A stretch of DNA of 64,000 nt from a virus. The notes beneath the pieces were generated by a model. That model had not been told where the DNA came from and did no database searches. It was given only the letters and a program-made list of their open reading frames with translations. The DNA lies in IMG/VR virus record IMGVR_UViG_3300017605_001488, positions 32,876-96,875 of that record, one strand, 5' to 3'. Numbering within the stretch: the first letter of the stretch is position 1; every line of letters begins with the position of its first letter. Shown here piece by piece: positions 32,865 to 42,702 of the stretch. A program made the translations under genes and the position numbers.

Positions 32865-34370
32865 CTACAACGGCAGGCCGGTGTCACCGTCAAGGACTGT
32901 GACGGTGCCGAGCTCGGGGAATTCGTTGGTGGCGATCGACACATCCGACGCCACGCCGTTCAACAACAACCCGGACGAGCCGGGATCGATCTTGCGCACG
33001 CCGGGCAGGTCGCGAATGGCATCGAAAATGTCGGACCACGCGAGCGCACCCGCTGCGATGCCGTTGGCGTTGACGTAGTTGGCACCGAAGTCGATGAGCT
33101 CGTTCGGCGTGCCGTCGACGTTGGTGATGGCGAAGAACCCCGCCAGTGCTGCAAGCACGGCCGCCTTGACCGCCGCGCCGGTGTATCCCTGGCGTTTGAA
33201 CACCGTGACGGTGACCGCGACCGCCTTGTAGATTGGATCGTGCACTTCGGGCGTGAACGTCAGCGTGCACGGATACACGGTCGTGACTTGAGCGAGCACC
33301 GACGCCTTGAGCTCCGACGACGGCACACCGCCCCCTTGCGGGACGATGTACAGGTGGCCGGTGTTCTCCGGCACGCCGGGGTCCTCGTTGCTCGTGAGCA
33401 TCAACGCGCGCGCGACCGCGGGCAGCCGCTTCGCGTTGATGACGAAGTCCTCGCGCGCCACCGAGTTCGTCGGCGCGCGAATGCTTTGCGGGGCGGCGAT
33501 CTTGATCTGCGCATTCGACATGCGCGGAGCGCCGCCCGACGCTTTGAGTGGGTTGGTGACCGACACCTCGACGGGCGTGCCGAACGCATCGGTGTACGTG
33601 CGTTCGAGCTCGGAGATGGTGCCCGGTTCGACGTTGCCGTCGGAGCCGCCGCCGGTCTTGTAGCTATCGGTGATGGTACCCGACGGGATGGCGCCGTTGA
33701 TGCCGTTCCCAAATCGCAACCGCGCACGGTCGTTCTGGTCGACCACGACGGTGAAGTGCTTATCGGTCGACGTGGAATTGAGGAAGTTCGTGACCTGCAC
33801 GTACGCGCCATCGGCCGCGACGACTTGCGAGCTGTCGTCGAGGTACGGCGTCGCCGACAACACGAACTCCTGATTGGCCAGGCCGGTGCTCGTGAATACG
33901 TCCTGTGCGTTGACGGAGTTTTCGACATCGACGGCGATGCTAGTCGACCCCGCCGGAATGACCGCCGCCGCGAGCAGTTGGAACCGCACCGCACCGGTCA
34001 CGTCGCGCGTGCGCACGAAGTCCCCGAGCGGGATGGTCACCGCACCGGCAACCGGTGCCGGGATCGACAACGTCACGCTCACCGTCGCCGCCGACGCACC
34101 CGGGGGCACGAACCCGAGCAGCTTCACCAGGCCGAGCAGGCTCTTGCGCTGTGATGCCGTGACGATGCGTGACTCGATCGCGTTGTTGTCCTGATAGAAC
34201 CCGAGCACGTCGCCCACGAAGCAATAAAGCTCGACCAACAAGTTGCCGAAGTTCGAGACGTTCTCGTCGGTCCACGCCGGGAACACGCTTCGAATGAGCT
34301 TGAACAACCGAACTCGCAACGAGTCGAAGTCCGTGTCGGTGTAGTCCACGCTGCGGGGGAGGATGGCCAT
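32865..34370 (-). CDS. Baseplate assembly protein J-like
   Basis: A 501-residue baseplate wedge protein of the P2 gpJ/Mu gp47/T4 gp6 family, which builds the ring joining tail tube and fibres. The N-terminus (DYTDTDFDSLRVRLFKLI) and the helical segment NFGNLLVELYCFVGDVLGFY are characteristic, as are the central beta domain with the FGNGINGAIPSGT motif (the gpJ FGDG-like turn) and REDFVINAKRLPAVARA. The ATG at 34370 follows the gp25-like gene stop by two bases. Confidence 0.9.
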   Translation of the reverse strand: MAILPRSVDYTDTDFDSLRVRLFKLIRSVFPAWTDENVSNFGNLLVELYCFVGDVLGFYQDNNAIESRIVTASQRKSLLGLVKLLGFVPPGASAATVSVTLSIPAPVAGAVTIPLGDFVRTRDVTGAVRFQLLAAAVIPAGSTSIAVDVENSVNAQDVFTSTGLANQEFVLSATPYLDDSSQVVAADGAYVQVTNFLNSTSTDKHFTVVVDQNDRARLRFGNGINGAIPSGTITDSYKTGGGSDGNVEPGTISELERTYTDAFGTPVEVSVTNPLKASGGAPRMSNAQIKIAAPQSIRAPTNSVAREDFVINAKRLPAVARALMLTSNEDPGVPENTGHLYIVPQGGGVPSSELKASVLAQVTTVYPCTLTFTPEVHDPIYKAVAVTVTVFKRQGYTGAAVKAAVLAALAGFFAITNVDGTPNELIDFGANYVNANGIAAGALAWSDIFDAIRDLPGVRKIDPGSSGLLLNGVASDVSIATNEFPELGTVTVLDGDTGLPL

Positions 34371-34372
34371 CG

Positions 34373-34897
34373 TCAGACCCTCACGTCCTGGGTCACGTCG
34401 GGGACGATGACCATGTTGCCCGGCACGTTGGCCGCGATGATGTCGTAAAGCAACCCGACGATGAGCGTGTCGAGGCTTTGCAGCGTTTTCGTCTTGGTGA
34501 ACGACACCTCGCGCAACGACACCCGCGGCTCCCACCGCGCGAGCGATTCGGCGATGTACACCCGCCCAAGCGCCTCGAGCACGGCGTCGTTGTTCCGGTG
34601 CTTGATGCGGTACAACACCGACCCGAACTCCGGACGCCACGGGATCTCACCCTGGACGAGCCCGTCCTCCGTCGATGCACACGTGCCGATGACTTGCGAG
34701 ACGCACGCACGCACGTTGGCTTCGTCGCTCCCGTTGGCGAAGTCAGCCTTCTGGTCACGTTGGAACGGGTGCAGAAGGCCCGCGCCGAGGAACGCCCGAC
34801 GCACCGCCGTCGACGACGCGCTCGGCGAGGTCGTGCCCGATCCGCCACCGATGGGGATGGTGTCGGGGAGCAACGGGAACGAAAAAGGCGTGGGCAT
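34373..34897 (-). CDS. gp25/gpW-like baseplate wedge protein
   Basis: A 174-residue protein with the gp25-like core: a conserved N-terminal FANGSDEANVRACVSQVI, then FGSVLYRIKHRNND and a helical region ending in beta strands. In P2 and T4 this protein starts the baseplate wedge and contacts the sheath. Position directly upstream of gpJ is the conserved gpW-gpJ-gpI order, here with extra genes after J. Lysozyme activity is not expected for this family. Confidence 0.8.
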   Translation of the reverse strand: MPTPFSFPLLPDTIPIGGGSGTTSPSASSTAVRRAFLGAGLLHPFQRDQKADFANGSDEANVRACVSQVIGTCASTEDGLVQGEIPWRPEFGSVLYRIKHRNNDAVLEALGRVYIAESLARWEPRVSLREVSFTKTKTLQSLDTLIVGLLYDIIAANVPGNMVIVPDVTQDVRV

Positions 34898-34900
34898 GGG

Positions 34901-36592
34901 TCAGGCGTTCTCGAGTCCGGTGATGTCCACAGCATACACCCGGAACGATGGGGAGCCGGTCCAACCGCCCGAACGGCGCACGGAATACCGCCAACCGTTC
35001 GCGATGAGGCTTCGACCCGACAACCCAGAGTAGAACCCGAGGAACGTGTCCCCGTTGTGGACCACTTCGGCGATGCCGGTGTCAGCGTTGGTGACCTCGA
35101 CGATGATGCGGCGGAACGCACTCACCGGGTCGGTGACATCGAACGTGATGGCCTGGTCGCGTGAGATGGGTGTGCCCGCCGACGGGGTGATGTTCCCGAT
35201 GACGGGGTGGGCAGACACGTCATCCGGCGTGACGAACGTGAGCTCGACGACGTTGGTGTCGAGCTGCCCGGCGAGGTCGCGGCACCGCACCTTGACGTAG
35301 TAGCGCGTCGACGGAAGCAATCCGGTGATGGTGGCGCTCGTCGCACCGGCGGCGCTCACCGCGCGCGTCACGAACGGCTGCAACGCCGCGGTCGCGTAGT
35401 GAATCTCGTACACCAACGAACCGGTCGGCGTGACATCGTCGGAGCCGGCAGCCCACGTGAGTGCGCCCGATCGCGGACCGGCCGGGACGGCGGTTTGCAC
35501 GCCGGCGAACGTCGGCGGATTGTCCGAACTCAGCGTGACGGACACCTCGACGCTGTTGGTGTCGCCGACGTTGCTCGTGTCGAACGCGCGGACCTTGAAG
35601 TAGTACGTGGTCCCTGGCGTGAGTCCGACGATGTCGAGATGCGTGGCGCCGACGACCTCGAACCCGGGAACGAACGGTTGCAACGCGCTGGTCGACATGT
35701 GCACGCGGTACGTGATGGACGCCGCGAGGTCGTGATCGTCCGTCGCGGCGGACCAGGACACGCGCGCGCTCGTGAGTCCGAGCGCCGCCACACCGGTCGC
35801 GCCGGCGAACGTCGGCGCCACATCGGGCGTGACACTGATCTCTGCACCCGCGTTCGCGTTGAAGTTTCCGGCCTCGTCACGGCATCGCGCACGGAAGTAG
35901 TACGTTTGCCCGGGCAATAGGTCGGTGATGACCAGGCTCGTCGCGCCCTTCACGGTGCCGCGCACGGCGAACGGTTGCGAGGCCGATGTCGAAACGTGCA
36001 CCTCGTACGTGAGGTTCGACGGCGAGCTCGTCGTGTCCGAACCTGCCGACCACGAACACGTCACCGAGCTCAAGCTCGAGACAACAACGCTGACAAGTCC
36101 GCCGAACGTCGGCGGCACGAGATCGCCAACGATGGCGCCGACGCCGAAGCGCGACAGGTCGAAGGGTAGGAGTGCGACGTTGCCGTGGTCGGCGCGCACG
36201 TCGTTACCGGCCTTCGTGAGCGTCGTACCTACCTGCACTTGATCGGCGCACTGCCCTCCGCGTGACTTCGTCGAATCGAAGGCGATATTTTCCCTGCCAC
36301 CCCGAATGAGGAATCGCGTCTGCTCGCCCGTGAGTCCGTTACGTGCACCCTCCGCGTTCAACAGCTCCAACGCCGGGTGATCGGCACGGATGTCGTTACC
36401 CGCCTTCGTCGTGGTGTTCGAGACCTGAACTTGGGAGAACGATTGCCCGCCTTCGACGAGGCTCCGCGTCGTGTCGACAACGAACTGCTCGTAGTTTGTG
36501 AGGACGAGACGGCCCGTCTGCTCGCCGACCAACGCGTGCGTCGCGCTCGGTCCCATGAGCGGCGCCACGGCTCCGCGCGCGGTCGAGGCCAT
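34901..36592 (-). CDS. Tail-module protein with four fibronectin type III repeats
   Basis: A 563-residue protein. Residues about 155-480 hold at least three clear and probably four FN3 domains, each starting PPTFAG- or similar and sharing SVSWSAGSDD/YRVHMSTSALQPF and TYYFKVRAFD-type strands. The N-terminal 150 residues are a two-copy segment (TNYEQFVVD..., LIRGGRENIAFD...). The C-terminal 90 residues look beta-rich. FN3 arrays in phage bind carbohydrate or host surface. The ATG at 36592 overlaps the upstream TAA (TAATG). Confidence 0.8.
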   Translation of the reverse strand: MASTARGAVAPLMGPSATHALVGEQTGRLVLTNYEQFVVDTTRSLVEGGQSFSQVQVSNTTTKAGNDIRADHPALELLNAEGARNGLTGEQTRFLIRGGRENIAFDSTKSRGGQCADQVQVGTTLTKAGNDVRADHGNVALLPFDLSRFGVGAIVGDLVPPTFGGLVSVVVSSLSSVTCSWSAGSDTTSSPSNLTYEVHVSTSASQPFAVRGTVKGATSLVITDLLPGQTYYFRARCRDEAGNFNANAGAEISVTPDVAPTFAGATGVAALGLTSARVSWSAATDDHDLAASITYRVHMSTSALQPFVPGFEVVGATHLDIVGLTPGTTYYFKVRAFDTSNVGDTNSVEVSVTLSSDNPPTFAGVQTAVPAGPRSGALTWAAGSDDVTPTGSLVYEIHYATAALQPFVTRAVSAAGATSATITGLLPSTRYYVKVRCRDLAGQLDTNVVELTFVTPDDVSAHPVIGNITPSAGTPISRDQAITFDVTDPVSAFRRIIVEVTNADTGIAEVVHNGDTFLGFYSGLSGRSLIANGWRYSVRRSGGWTGSPSFRVYAVDITGLENA

Positions 36593-38646
36593 TACTGCAC
36601 CGGCACCGTCGAACCATCCCAACGAACAGCACACGGGATGGATGCGACGGTCGCGCCCGGAGCGTCACCGGCTTGCAGCCATGTTTTCGACCCGAACGTG
36701 TCGTAGCCGACGTTTCCTTGAATGAGCGCAATGTGCCGAACGGCGCCCTTGCGGATCTTGAGCTGGTTCGTCGGATTGATCATGCGTGGGAATTCCAACA
36801 CGATCGGCGCCGTCGTGAGGCCCGTGGACATGACCTTCTCCTGGTCAGTCGTCGCGGCGGTCGCGATCATAAATCCGGCGGCAGCGTTCACGTCCGTGGC
36901 GTCGACAGCGCCAGCGACCTCGGCGAATCCCTCGGCAGCAGCACCGGCACCACCGAGACCGCGCTTCTTCCAAGTGAGTCCGCCGCAGTTCGTGTTCGCG
37001 TTCATCGAGAAGCAGCCGTTCGCCGCCCACCGTGAGTTCACGTGACCGGGGGCCGCGCCGTGTCCGGTGCGCGAACGTGTGTTGAAACCGGACGGCGTGC
37101 CGGAGGACGGAAAGCCCCCCAACCACACGTACGGCTCCACGTCGCCTTCCTCACCACCATCGCATCGCATGAAGCTCGGCGGACCCCCGGCGAACGTGAC
37201 GGAGACGACCGGCTCGCCGATGACTTGCGTGCCGGACCCATCCGCGGACACGTTCTGTCGCTCGATGCAATTCGCGACGAACGTTTGCAGGTTCCCGATG
37301 CCGTTGGTCGACACCTGCGCATCGTTCACCCACGGGTTCGTATCGTGCGCGACCGACCCGGCCGTGCCGAGCACACAGTAGCTTCCGGTCGTCGCGCCCG
37401 GGAATGCGTTGCCGGTGCCGCCCTGCCCCGGCGGGATCGTGTTCGTACAACCAGCTTCTTGCATGAGGCGCGCGAACGCCGAAGCGGCCTCGCCAGCGTC
37501 GTCGACACATTGGTACGTGATCGTGCCGGTGATGCCGGTTCCGCGCGCGATCATCACCTGGCGCACGTAGCGCTTGCAGATCGCGTTCGGAGTGACCGTC
37601 GCGCCGCTCGTGCTGCCGGTGATCTGGTTCGAGTGGTTCCATCCTTCTGGATCGATGCCGGTGCCTTGCACGCGGGGCATCACCACGAGGTAGCCGACTC
37701 CCGTGCTCGGCTCGTACGTCACGCCGAGGACTTCCCCTTCCGCGCCCGTGGTCGCCTGCACGATGTTCTCCCCGCGGAAGAACGTGCCGACCGGTGCTGC
37801 GCCGAACGGGATCTTGAGTGTCGGAGGACCCTCGATCAGAATCCACGCGCCGGATGCCATCGCCGCATAGACGGCGGTGAGCGGGTCGTACTCGGTCCAC
37901 GAGATCGCGCCGTTGTTCGCGTCGGTCGCAACCGCACCGGGTGCCTGCCAAACGTCGGCAGTGACGACCGTGCCCGCGGCGAAGTTGAGGTAGATGCCCG
38001 TGTGCACGCCGTTCTCGTCGATGATCTCGACGATGCCGGTCGCCGGGATGACGACGGCGGCAGCGAACGCACCGCCCGAGCCGGCGAGGCCGATCTGAAT
38101 CTGCGCGAGACCGGATGCGATCGTGTTGCCGTTGTTCGCGGCCTTCACGTAAATGTTGACACGCGTGGTACGCATCAGGTGACCCGAGATGGTCATCACC
38201 GGACCGGTACCGGCGGAGTGGTTCACCGCCGACGTGACGATCGGACGTGCGAGGCACGAGGTCGCCGAGATGACCTTCGTGATGAGCCACGCGACGTTGT
38301 TACCCGGGGATGCCGCACCGGTGACGACGAGGATGCGCCCCTCGGAGCCGCCTTGGTTCGTGTTCGTGGGTGCGACAAGTCCGGTGAGCCCCGTGAACGT
38401 GTAGTCCTTGCCGGTCATCGCGCCGATGGATGCGACGGCACCGGTCTGCCCACCGACCGCGACGGGCACGGACCACTTCTGATTCATCGGGTTGGCGTCG
38501 GTCGACTTAGTCGTCGCGTCGCTCGAACCCTTCAGAAGCCAACCGGCTTTCATCCGACACTTCACGTCCCACCACGCCGCGGAGAAGTAGTCGGTGGTGG
38601 CCGCGCCCGCGGGGGGCTGCTTGTTGCAGGAGTACAGGTCCGCCAT
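36592..38646 (-). CDS. Large beta-rich tail-module protein
   Basis: A 684-residue protein from the ATG at 38646. It is rich in Gly, Ala, Thr and Asn with many predicted beta strands and several cysteines in the middle and C-terminal parts (CKRYVRQVMI, CFSMNANTNCGG). It has no recognisable catalytic motif. Size, composition and position between the spike-side genes and the FN3 protein suggest a receptor-contacting baseplate or fibre protein. It is coupled to the FN3 gene by TAATG. Confidence 0.6.
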   Translation of the reverse strand: MADLYSCNKQPPAGAATTDYFSAAWWDVKCRMKAGWLLKGSSDATTKSTDANPMNQKWSVPVAVGGQTGAVASIGAMTGKDYTFTGLTGLVAPTNTNQGGSEGRILVVTGAASPGNNVAWLITKVISATSCLARPIVTSAVNHSAGTGPVMTISGHLMRTTRVNIYVKAANNGNTIASGLAQIQIGLAGSGGAFAAAVVIPATGIVEIIDENGVHTGIYLNFAAGTVVTADVWQAPGAVATDANNGAISWTEYDPLTAVYAAMASGAWILIEGPPTLKIPFGAAPVGTFFRGENIVQATTGAEGEVLGVTYEPSTGVGYLVVMPRVQGTGIDPEGWNHSNQITGSTSGATVTPNAICKRYVRQVMIARGTGITGTITYQCVDDAGEAASAFARLMQEAGCTNTIPPGQGGTGNAFPGATTGSYCVLGTAGSVAHDTNPWVNDAQVSTNGIGNLQTFVANCIERQNVSADGSGTQVIGEPVVSVTFAGGPPSFMRCDGGEEGDVEPYVWLGGFPSSGTPSGFNTRSRTGHGAAPGHVNSRWAANGCFSMNANTNCGGLTWKKRGLGGAGAAAEGFAEVAGAVDATDVNAAAGFMIATAATTDQEKVMSTGLTTAPIVLEFPRMINPTNQLKIRKGAVRHIALIQGNVGYDTFGSKTWLQAGDAPGATVASIPCAVRWDGSTVPVQ

Positions 38647-38656
38647 GCGGAGCAGT

Positions 38657-39394
38657 CTACACCGGAATCTTCGATCGTACTGTAGTCAGCGCCGCGACCA
38701 ATGAATCCAGGGCGTTCGTGGCCGGGGTGACCCCGCCGGACATCGAACCGAGCGCCGGGAGCTCCGGCAGACCGGCAATGCCGGCCAACGTGTTCAGCAG
38801 GTCGAGCAACCGATTGATGGGTGCCGCGACGGTGACCATCGCACTCAGTTGGGCATCGATTTGGGACTGCCCACATGCGGCGGCCAGCGTGAGCTGCGGG
38901 GCACCCAACGACACCGCGCGGGCGTTCGCCGTGTCGACGCGCAGCTGTGCATCAATCAGCGCGTGCAGCTGCACCTTCAACACGCCGAGGAACGCGATGA
39001 TGAGATCGATCGTGTTCACGATCATCAACGGGGCGGCGACCTGCGGGACCAGCGCCTTGAGCTTGTCGATCTTCGACAGCAACGGCGGAATGGTCTTCCC
39101 GAGCTTGACGAGGTTGAGCGTCTTGACCGCCTCCATCACCTTCGCCATCAACAACAGCACATCGAGGATGTCGAAGATGGGTTGGAACGGCATCAACGCC
39201 GCCGACAGCTCACCGAGCAGCACTTCGACGGTGTTCTGCGGCAATGCACCCGCCGCTTGAAGGAACGACCCGCCCGGCATGGTGATGCCCAAGCTCGCCG
39301 GGTCGAACGACACCGACGGCAGACCGCCCTCGAGCTTGAACCCCGTGGTGGGGTCGAGCTGGACGCAGAACTCGTCGATGGGTGCGAGCGGCAT
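38657..39394 (-). CDS. Unknown helical tail-module protein
   Basis: A 245-residue protein, unusual among its neighbours for being almost all helix and hydrophobic: segments such as PIFDILDVLLLMAKVMEAVK and PLMIVNTIDLIIAFLGVLKV could be amphipathic or membrane-active. A short beta N-terminus (EFCVQLDPTTGFKLEGGLPS) precedes them. It lies directly after the spike gene in transcription. A role in tail-tip or membrane interaction is a guess; no family is recognised. Confidence 0.6.
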   Translation of the reverse strand: MPLAPIDEFCVQLDPTTGFKLEGGLPSVSFDPASLGITMPGGSFLQAAGALPQNTVEVLLGELSAALMPFQPIFDILDVLLLMAKVMEAVKTLNLVKLGKTIPPLLSKIDKLKALVPQVAAPLMIVNTIDLIIAFLGVLKVQLHALIDAQLRVDTANARAVSLGAPQLTLAAACGQSQIDAQLSAMVTVAAPINRLLDLLNTLAGIAGLPELPALGSMSGGVTPATNALDSLVAALTTVRSKIPV

Positions 39395-39397
39395 GGG

Positions 39398-40027
39398 TTA
39401 CGCGATCGGCTTGCCCGATGGTAGCACCGCGCGCCCGTTGAGCGTGATGGTGGCCGCTTTGATGTCGACCGCACCGTCGGCAATGATGCGCACGGCGGTC
39501 GTCGCCTTGATGGTGATGCCGTACGCGGCACCATCGAACTCGATCTGGTCCTCGGACTTCTTGTCTCGGAGGATCAGCCGCTCCTTCCCCGGGCGGTCGT
39601 CAATGACGATGATGAATCGGTCCGTCTCGATCGCGCGAATGAGCGGCGCCTCGTCCGGCGTGATCGTGGTCGGGTCCTCGTCGCCGGTTGCATCCGACCC
39701 GCGGTAGCCGCCCACGGGTCCGGGCGTCTCGCGTGTGCCTGTCGATGGCGTGCCCCAATGCCCCGGCATGTAGCGCGGTTGGTCGATGTCGCCGGCGATG
39801 AACCGCACCGACACCGTGGCGTGGATCGGCGGCACGAAGAAAAACCCTCGGCGCATCCCACCACCGCCGGGCGATCCAATCGGGAACACCCAATCGGACG
39901 ACGGCTCGATGAGCCCGGGCACCGTGAGCTTCACCCGACCGAGCAACAACGGGTCGCGGTTGTCGAGGACGATGCCGTCGTACGGTGCGAGGTACTTGCG
40001 TCCGCCGAGATTGTCGTGCTCGCTCAT
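39398..40027 (-). CDS. Baseplate spike protein V-like (OB-fold)
   Basis: A 209-residue spike protein of the P2 gpV/T4 gp5 family. The OB-fold domain is visible (GIVLDNRDPLLLGRVKLTVP, then DWVFPIGSPGGGG and FFVPPIHATVSVRFIAGD). The C-terminal part has short repeats with ILRDKKSEDQIEFDG and IKATTAVRIIADGAVDIKAA, the triple-beta-helix pattern of the needle. It forms the cell-puncturing tip beneath the hub. The ATG at 40027 overlaps the hub gene end. Confidence 0.88.
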   Translation of the reverse strand: MSEHDNLGGRKYLAPYDGIVLDNRDPLLLGRVKLTVPGLIEPSSDWVFPIGSPGGGGMRRGFFFVPPIHATVSVRFIAGDIDQPRYMPGHWGTPSTGTRETPGPVGGYRGSDATGDEDPTTITPDEAPLIRAIETDRFIIVIDDRPGKERLILRDKKSEDQIEFDGAAYGITIKATTAVRIIADGAVDIKAATITLNGRAVLPSGKPIA

Positions 40028-40028
40028 G

Positions 40029-41840
40029 TCACACCTTCGTCGCCGGCAACGCGTCGCTGCGTCCGGCGGTGTTCACGTACACCGTCTTGGTTTCGCCGCT
40101 TGCGGGGTCGACGATCTTCTTGGGCGTCAACGCGCCATCGCCACCGGTCGGCGTGGTGCCGGTATTCGGCTGCGCAGCACTCGGCTGCACGCCGGCCGCA
40201 CCCGCGCGCAAATTGGTCCCGTCGGTCTTGCACTTCGCCGACTGCTTGAATCCACCGCTGTCGATCTTGTGTTTGAGCTCGCTAACGTAGTACCGGCCCG
40301 ACAACCGCTTGCCCAAACCCTGCACGTTCAGCACGCATTTGCACACGATGCCCGGGTCGCCCACGAGGTCGAGCGACAGCTCGATCGCGGTCTGTTGCGT
40401 GCGCGTGTACAACCCCGATGCTTCGACCTTGGCGGCGGCGGCGTTGGGCTCACTCGACGGCTTCACATCGGACGACGCCGCCCCGGAACCGGGCACGGTG
40501 CCCGCCTTGTAGCTGGTCGCACCGGTAACGGGGTCGACGACCTTGACGGTGTCTGGAAGCTCGGGAACCGTCGCGAGTGTCGGGCGCGGCGTGTTCGCGT
40601 CGTCCGCCGTGACGGCGAACGCTTTCTTGGTCAACGGGTCGACGCCCTTGACGGTGATGGCGGCCGGCTTCGCGGTGACATCGTTCTCGACATTGAAGTC
40701 GACGATGTCGCCGACACCCGGAGGTAGGATGTACGTCACCGTGCGCATCGGGCGTTGCTCGAACCGGCGCGGGTGCCAGTGCAATCCGTCGAAGTCGATG
40801 AAGAACTCAAACCCTTGCAGGTCGGCCAACCGCTTGAGGAATTGTGCGTCGGTCTGCCCCGCTTGCGTGATGGCGCCGTATCGTGGAACCGCACCGGGCG
40901 ACTTCGGTGCTTCCTTCTTCGCCTTCGCAGCGGATGCCGCAACGACGGACGCCTGCGCGGCATTCGCGGCGGCGAGGATCTGCTTGACCATCACCACCGG
41001 CTGGCCCGGGCTGTTGGCGATCGTCTTGATGGTCGCGAACGTGCCCGGTGCAACGCTCGTATCCCCTTTCGAGATGATCCCAACGATGGATCGCAGCGCG
41101 CGTTCGGCGTTGTCGCCCGCGTTGATGGTGGCCGCTTGAATGACCGCCGCGAGCAACGTGGACCCGCCGAACACGCCGGGCGGTTTCGCGACCGGCGGAC
41201 CGTCATCGATGAATTGCGCGTCAGGACCGAAACCGTTCTCCTCCGCGATGGTACGCACGACCTCGGCGCGCGTGACGTTGTTGAACGTCCGCGTGCGGGC
41301 CACCTTGTTCATCAGCTGGCCCTTGCCCGCGCATTCGACCGTGAGCGTGCGGTTGCCTTTGACGGTTTGCACCACGACCTCGCGCGGCGGAACGAGATGC
41401 CCGATGTACCCCCACACCACGATGAGGGTTGTGCCCTTCTCGAAGATGGGCGAATCGAACCACCGCAGATCGTTGTTCTCGATGGTGAGCTTGAGCAGGT
41501 CGGACTTTTTCTCGCTCTCCTCGTACTCGAACGAGAGGATGGCTTGTGACAGGTCGACCGACGGCGCGGGCGTGGGTTGCGGTTGCGCGGGCACCTTCGA
41601 CGCCGACTTCTCGAATGCGAGCTGCTTCTCGAGCGTCGACACCCCGGCATCGAGACCGGCAATTCGACGCGCGTCCTCGACGGTCGGCGGTCCCTTGTCG
41701 AGGATGGTTTGCTTGTCCTTCTTCGCCTGCGCGATGCGCGACATCAACACTTGAATGGGCACGGCGGCACCCGCGCCCGTGACGGCGATGGTGGCCGGTT
41801 TCACCCGGACGAAGAACGCGGGTTCGCTACGCCGGGCCAC
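40029..41840 (-). CDS. Baseplate hub protein D-like
   Basis: A 603-residue hub protein of the P2 gpD/T4 gp27 family, joining the tail tube to the spike. The GTG at 41840 overlaps the upstream TAG (TAGTG) and has GAGGAG upstream. The N-terminal beta domain, FEYEESEKKSDLLKLTIENN, the second domain from WGYIGHLVPPREVVVQTVKG and the FEFFIDFDGLHWHPRR segment are family features. It is longer than P2 gpD because of Ala/Lys/Pro-rich inserts (about residues 55-105 and 410-450). A C-terminal low-complexity region follows the core. Confidence 0.82.
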   Translation of the reverse strand: MARRSEPAFFVRVKPATIAVTGAGAAVPIQVLMSRIAQAKKDKQTILDKGPPTVEDARRIAGLDAGVSTLEKQLAFEKSASKVPAQPQPTPAPSVDLSQAILSFEYEESEKKSDLLKLTIENNDLRWFDSPIFEKGTTLIVVWGYIGHLVPPREVVVQTVKGNRTLTVECAGKGQLMNKVARTRTFNNVTRAEVVRTIAEENGFGPDAQFIDDGPPVAKPPGVFGGSTLLAAVIQAATINAGDNAERALRSIVGIISKGDTSVAPGTFATIKTIANSPGQPVVMVKQILAAANAAQASVVAASAAKAKKEAPKSPGAVPRYGAITQAGQTDAQFLKRLADLQGFEFFIDFDGLHWHPRRFEQRPMRTVTYILPPGVGDIVDFNVENDVTAKPAAITVKGVDPLTKKAFAVTADDANTPRPTLATVPELPDTVKVVDPVTGATSYKAGTVPGSGAASSDVKPSSEPNAAAAKVEASGLYTRTQQTAIELSLDLVGDPGIVCKCVLNVQGLGKRLSGRYYVSELKHKIDSGGFKQSAKCKTDGTNLRAGAAGVQPSAAQPNTGTTPTGGDGALTPKKIVDPASGETKTVYVNTAGRSDALPATKV

Positions 41841-42184
41841 TAGATCGGCTCCTCGGCACGCCGCTCCTCCGCGAACACCAACGTGAGCACGGTCTGCAAC
41901 GACGGCACGACCAGCACCGTACCGTCGGCGATGCGCAGCGTCGGGTCGAAGATGGGATCGGGTTGAAAGTCCGCGATGACCCACCACAACCCGGCCGGTC
42001 GATCGACCGCGGCGTAGTACCGCGCCGCGATGGTGAACAACGACTCGCCGGCGGCGACCGTGTGCATGATGTTGTCGGACAGGCTGCGATACAAGAAGCG
42101 CGATCGTTCGCTGAGGAACAACCGCCCCGATGCGTCGGCCTGCGCGGTGCAGAACATTTTCCGGGAGTTCACGCGGGGCGGCAT
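41840..42184 (-). CDS. LysM-domain tail protein (gpX/gp53-like)
   Basis: A 114-residue protein with one LysM domain in its C-terminal half (HTVAAGESLFTIAARYYAAV, then LWWVIADFQP and VLVVPSL). LysM-containing small proteins act in baseplate assembly, like P2 gpX. The start is the ATG at 42184. It is coupled to the hub gene. Confidence 0.8.
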   Translation of the reverse strand: MPPRVNSRKMFCTAQADASGRLFLSERSRFLYRSLSDNIMHTVAAGESLFTIAARYYAAVDRPAGLWWVIADFQPDPIFDPTLRIADGTVLVVPSLQTVLTLVFAEERRAEEPI

Positions 42185-42188
42185 CGGA

Positions 42189-42698
42189 TCAACCCTTCCC
42201 CTTGAACACGTCCTCGGACGTGATGAGCGTGTCGCGAATCTCCTCGAGCACGCATTCGGCCGAGTAGAACACCGACGCGCCGTTGAAGTTGAACCGCGAG
42301 TGCTTGAAGGTCGCGGTCTTGAGCACGCACGTCACCGACAGCAGATTGGGCCACACGAACAACGCGCGCGGGGCACCGGCGGTCTTGATGGTGCCGGCGG
42401 TCGATCGCGGCTTGACGAGCGAGCGCAGGAACCGCCGCGCGCGCTCGATGCCGCGTTGCCCAACCGGGCCACCGTTCGCGGAGGAGAACATCATCGTGAA
42501 CTTGAACGTGTCGTTGTTGCTCGCGATGAATTGCAGCAGCTTGTGCGACAGCCCGACGATGGTGAGGCTCGCGTACTCGGCACCGATGGACTCCTCAAGC
42601 TCCGTCGGGTTGAACTGCGCCTCGAGCTCGTCGCCCGATGCGAGGTTCACCACGGTCATGTGCTCGGGTGTGTGGTCGAGGGAGTCGGCGAGGGACAT
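42189..42698 (-). CDS. Contractile-tail tube/hub initiator-like protein
   Basis: A 169-residue protein with the start of the contractile-injection tube-initiator family (ASGDELEAQFNPTELEESIG), where FNP is a recognised motif. It also has a final segment FFSAECVLEEIRDT-like. Such proteins connect the tube to the baseplate hub and precede LysM and hub genes, as here. The ATG at 42698 lies just downstream of the tape-measure stop. Confidence 0.65.
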   Translation of the reverse strand: MSLADSLDHTPEHMTVVNLASGDELEAQFNPTELEESIGAEYASLTIVGLSHKLLQFIASNNDTFKFTMMFSSANGGPVGQRGIERARRFLRSLVKPRSTAGTIKTAGAPRALFVWPNLLSVTCVLKTATFKHSRFNFNGASVFYSAECVLEEIRDTLITSEDVFKGKG

Positions 42699-42702
42699 GG
42701 GT

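Noticed and set aside
32064-34154. 696-codon plus-strand frame antisense to gpJ
   Set aside because: Arg/Val/Asp-rich shadow frame; gpJ motifs on the minus strand are unambiguous.
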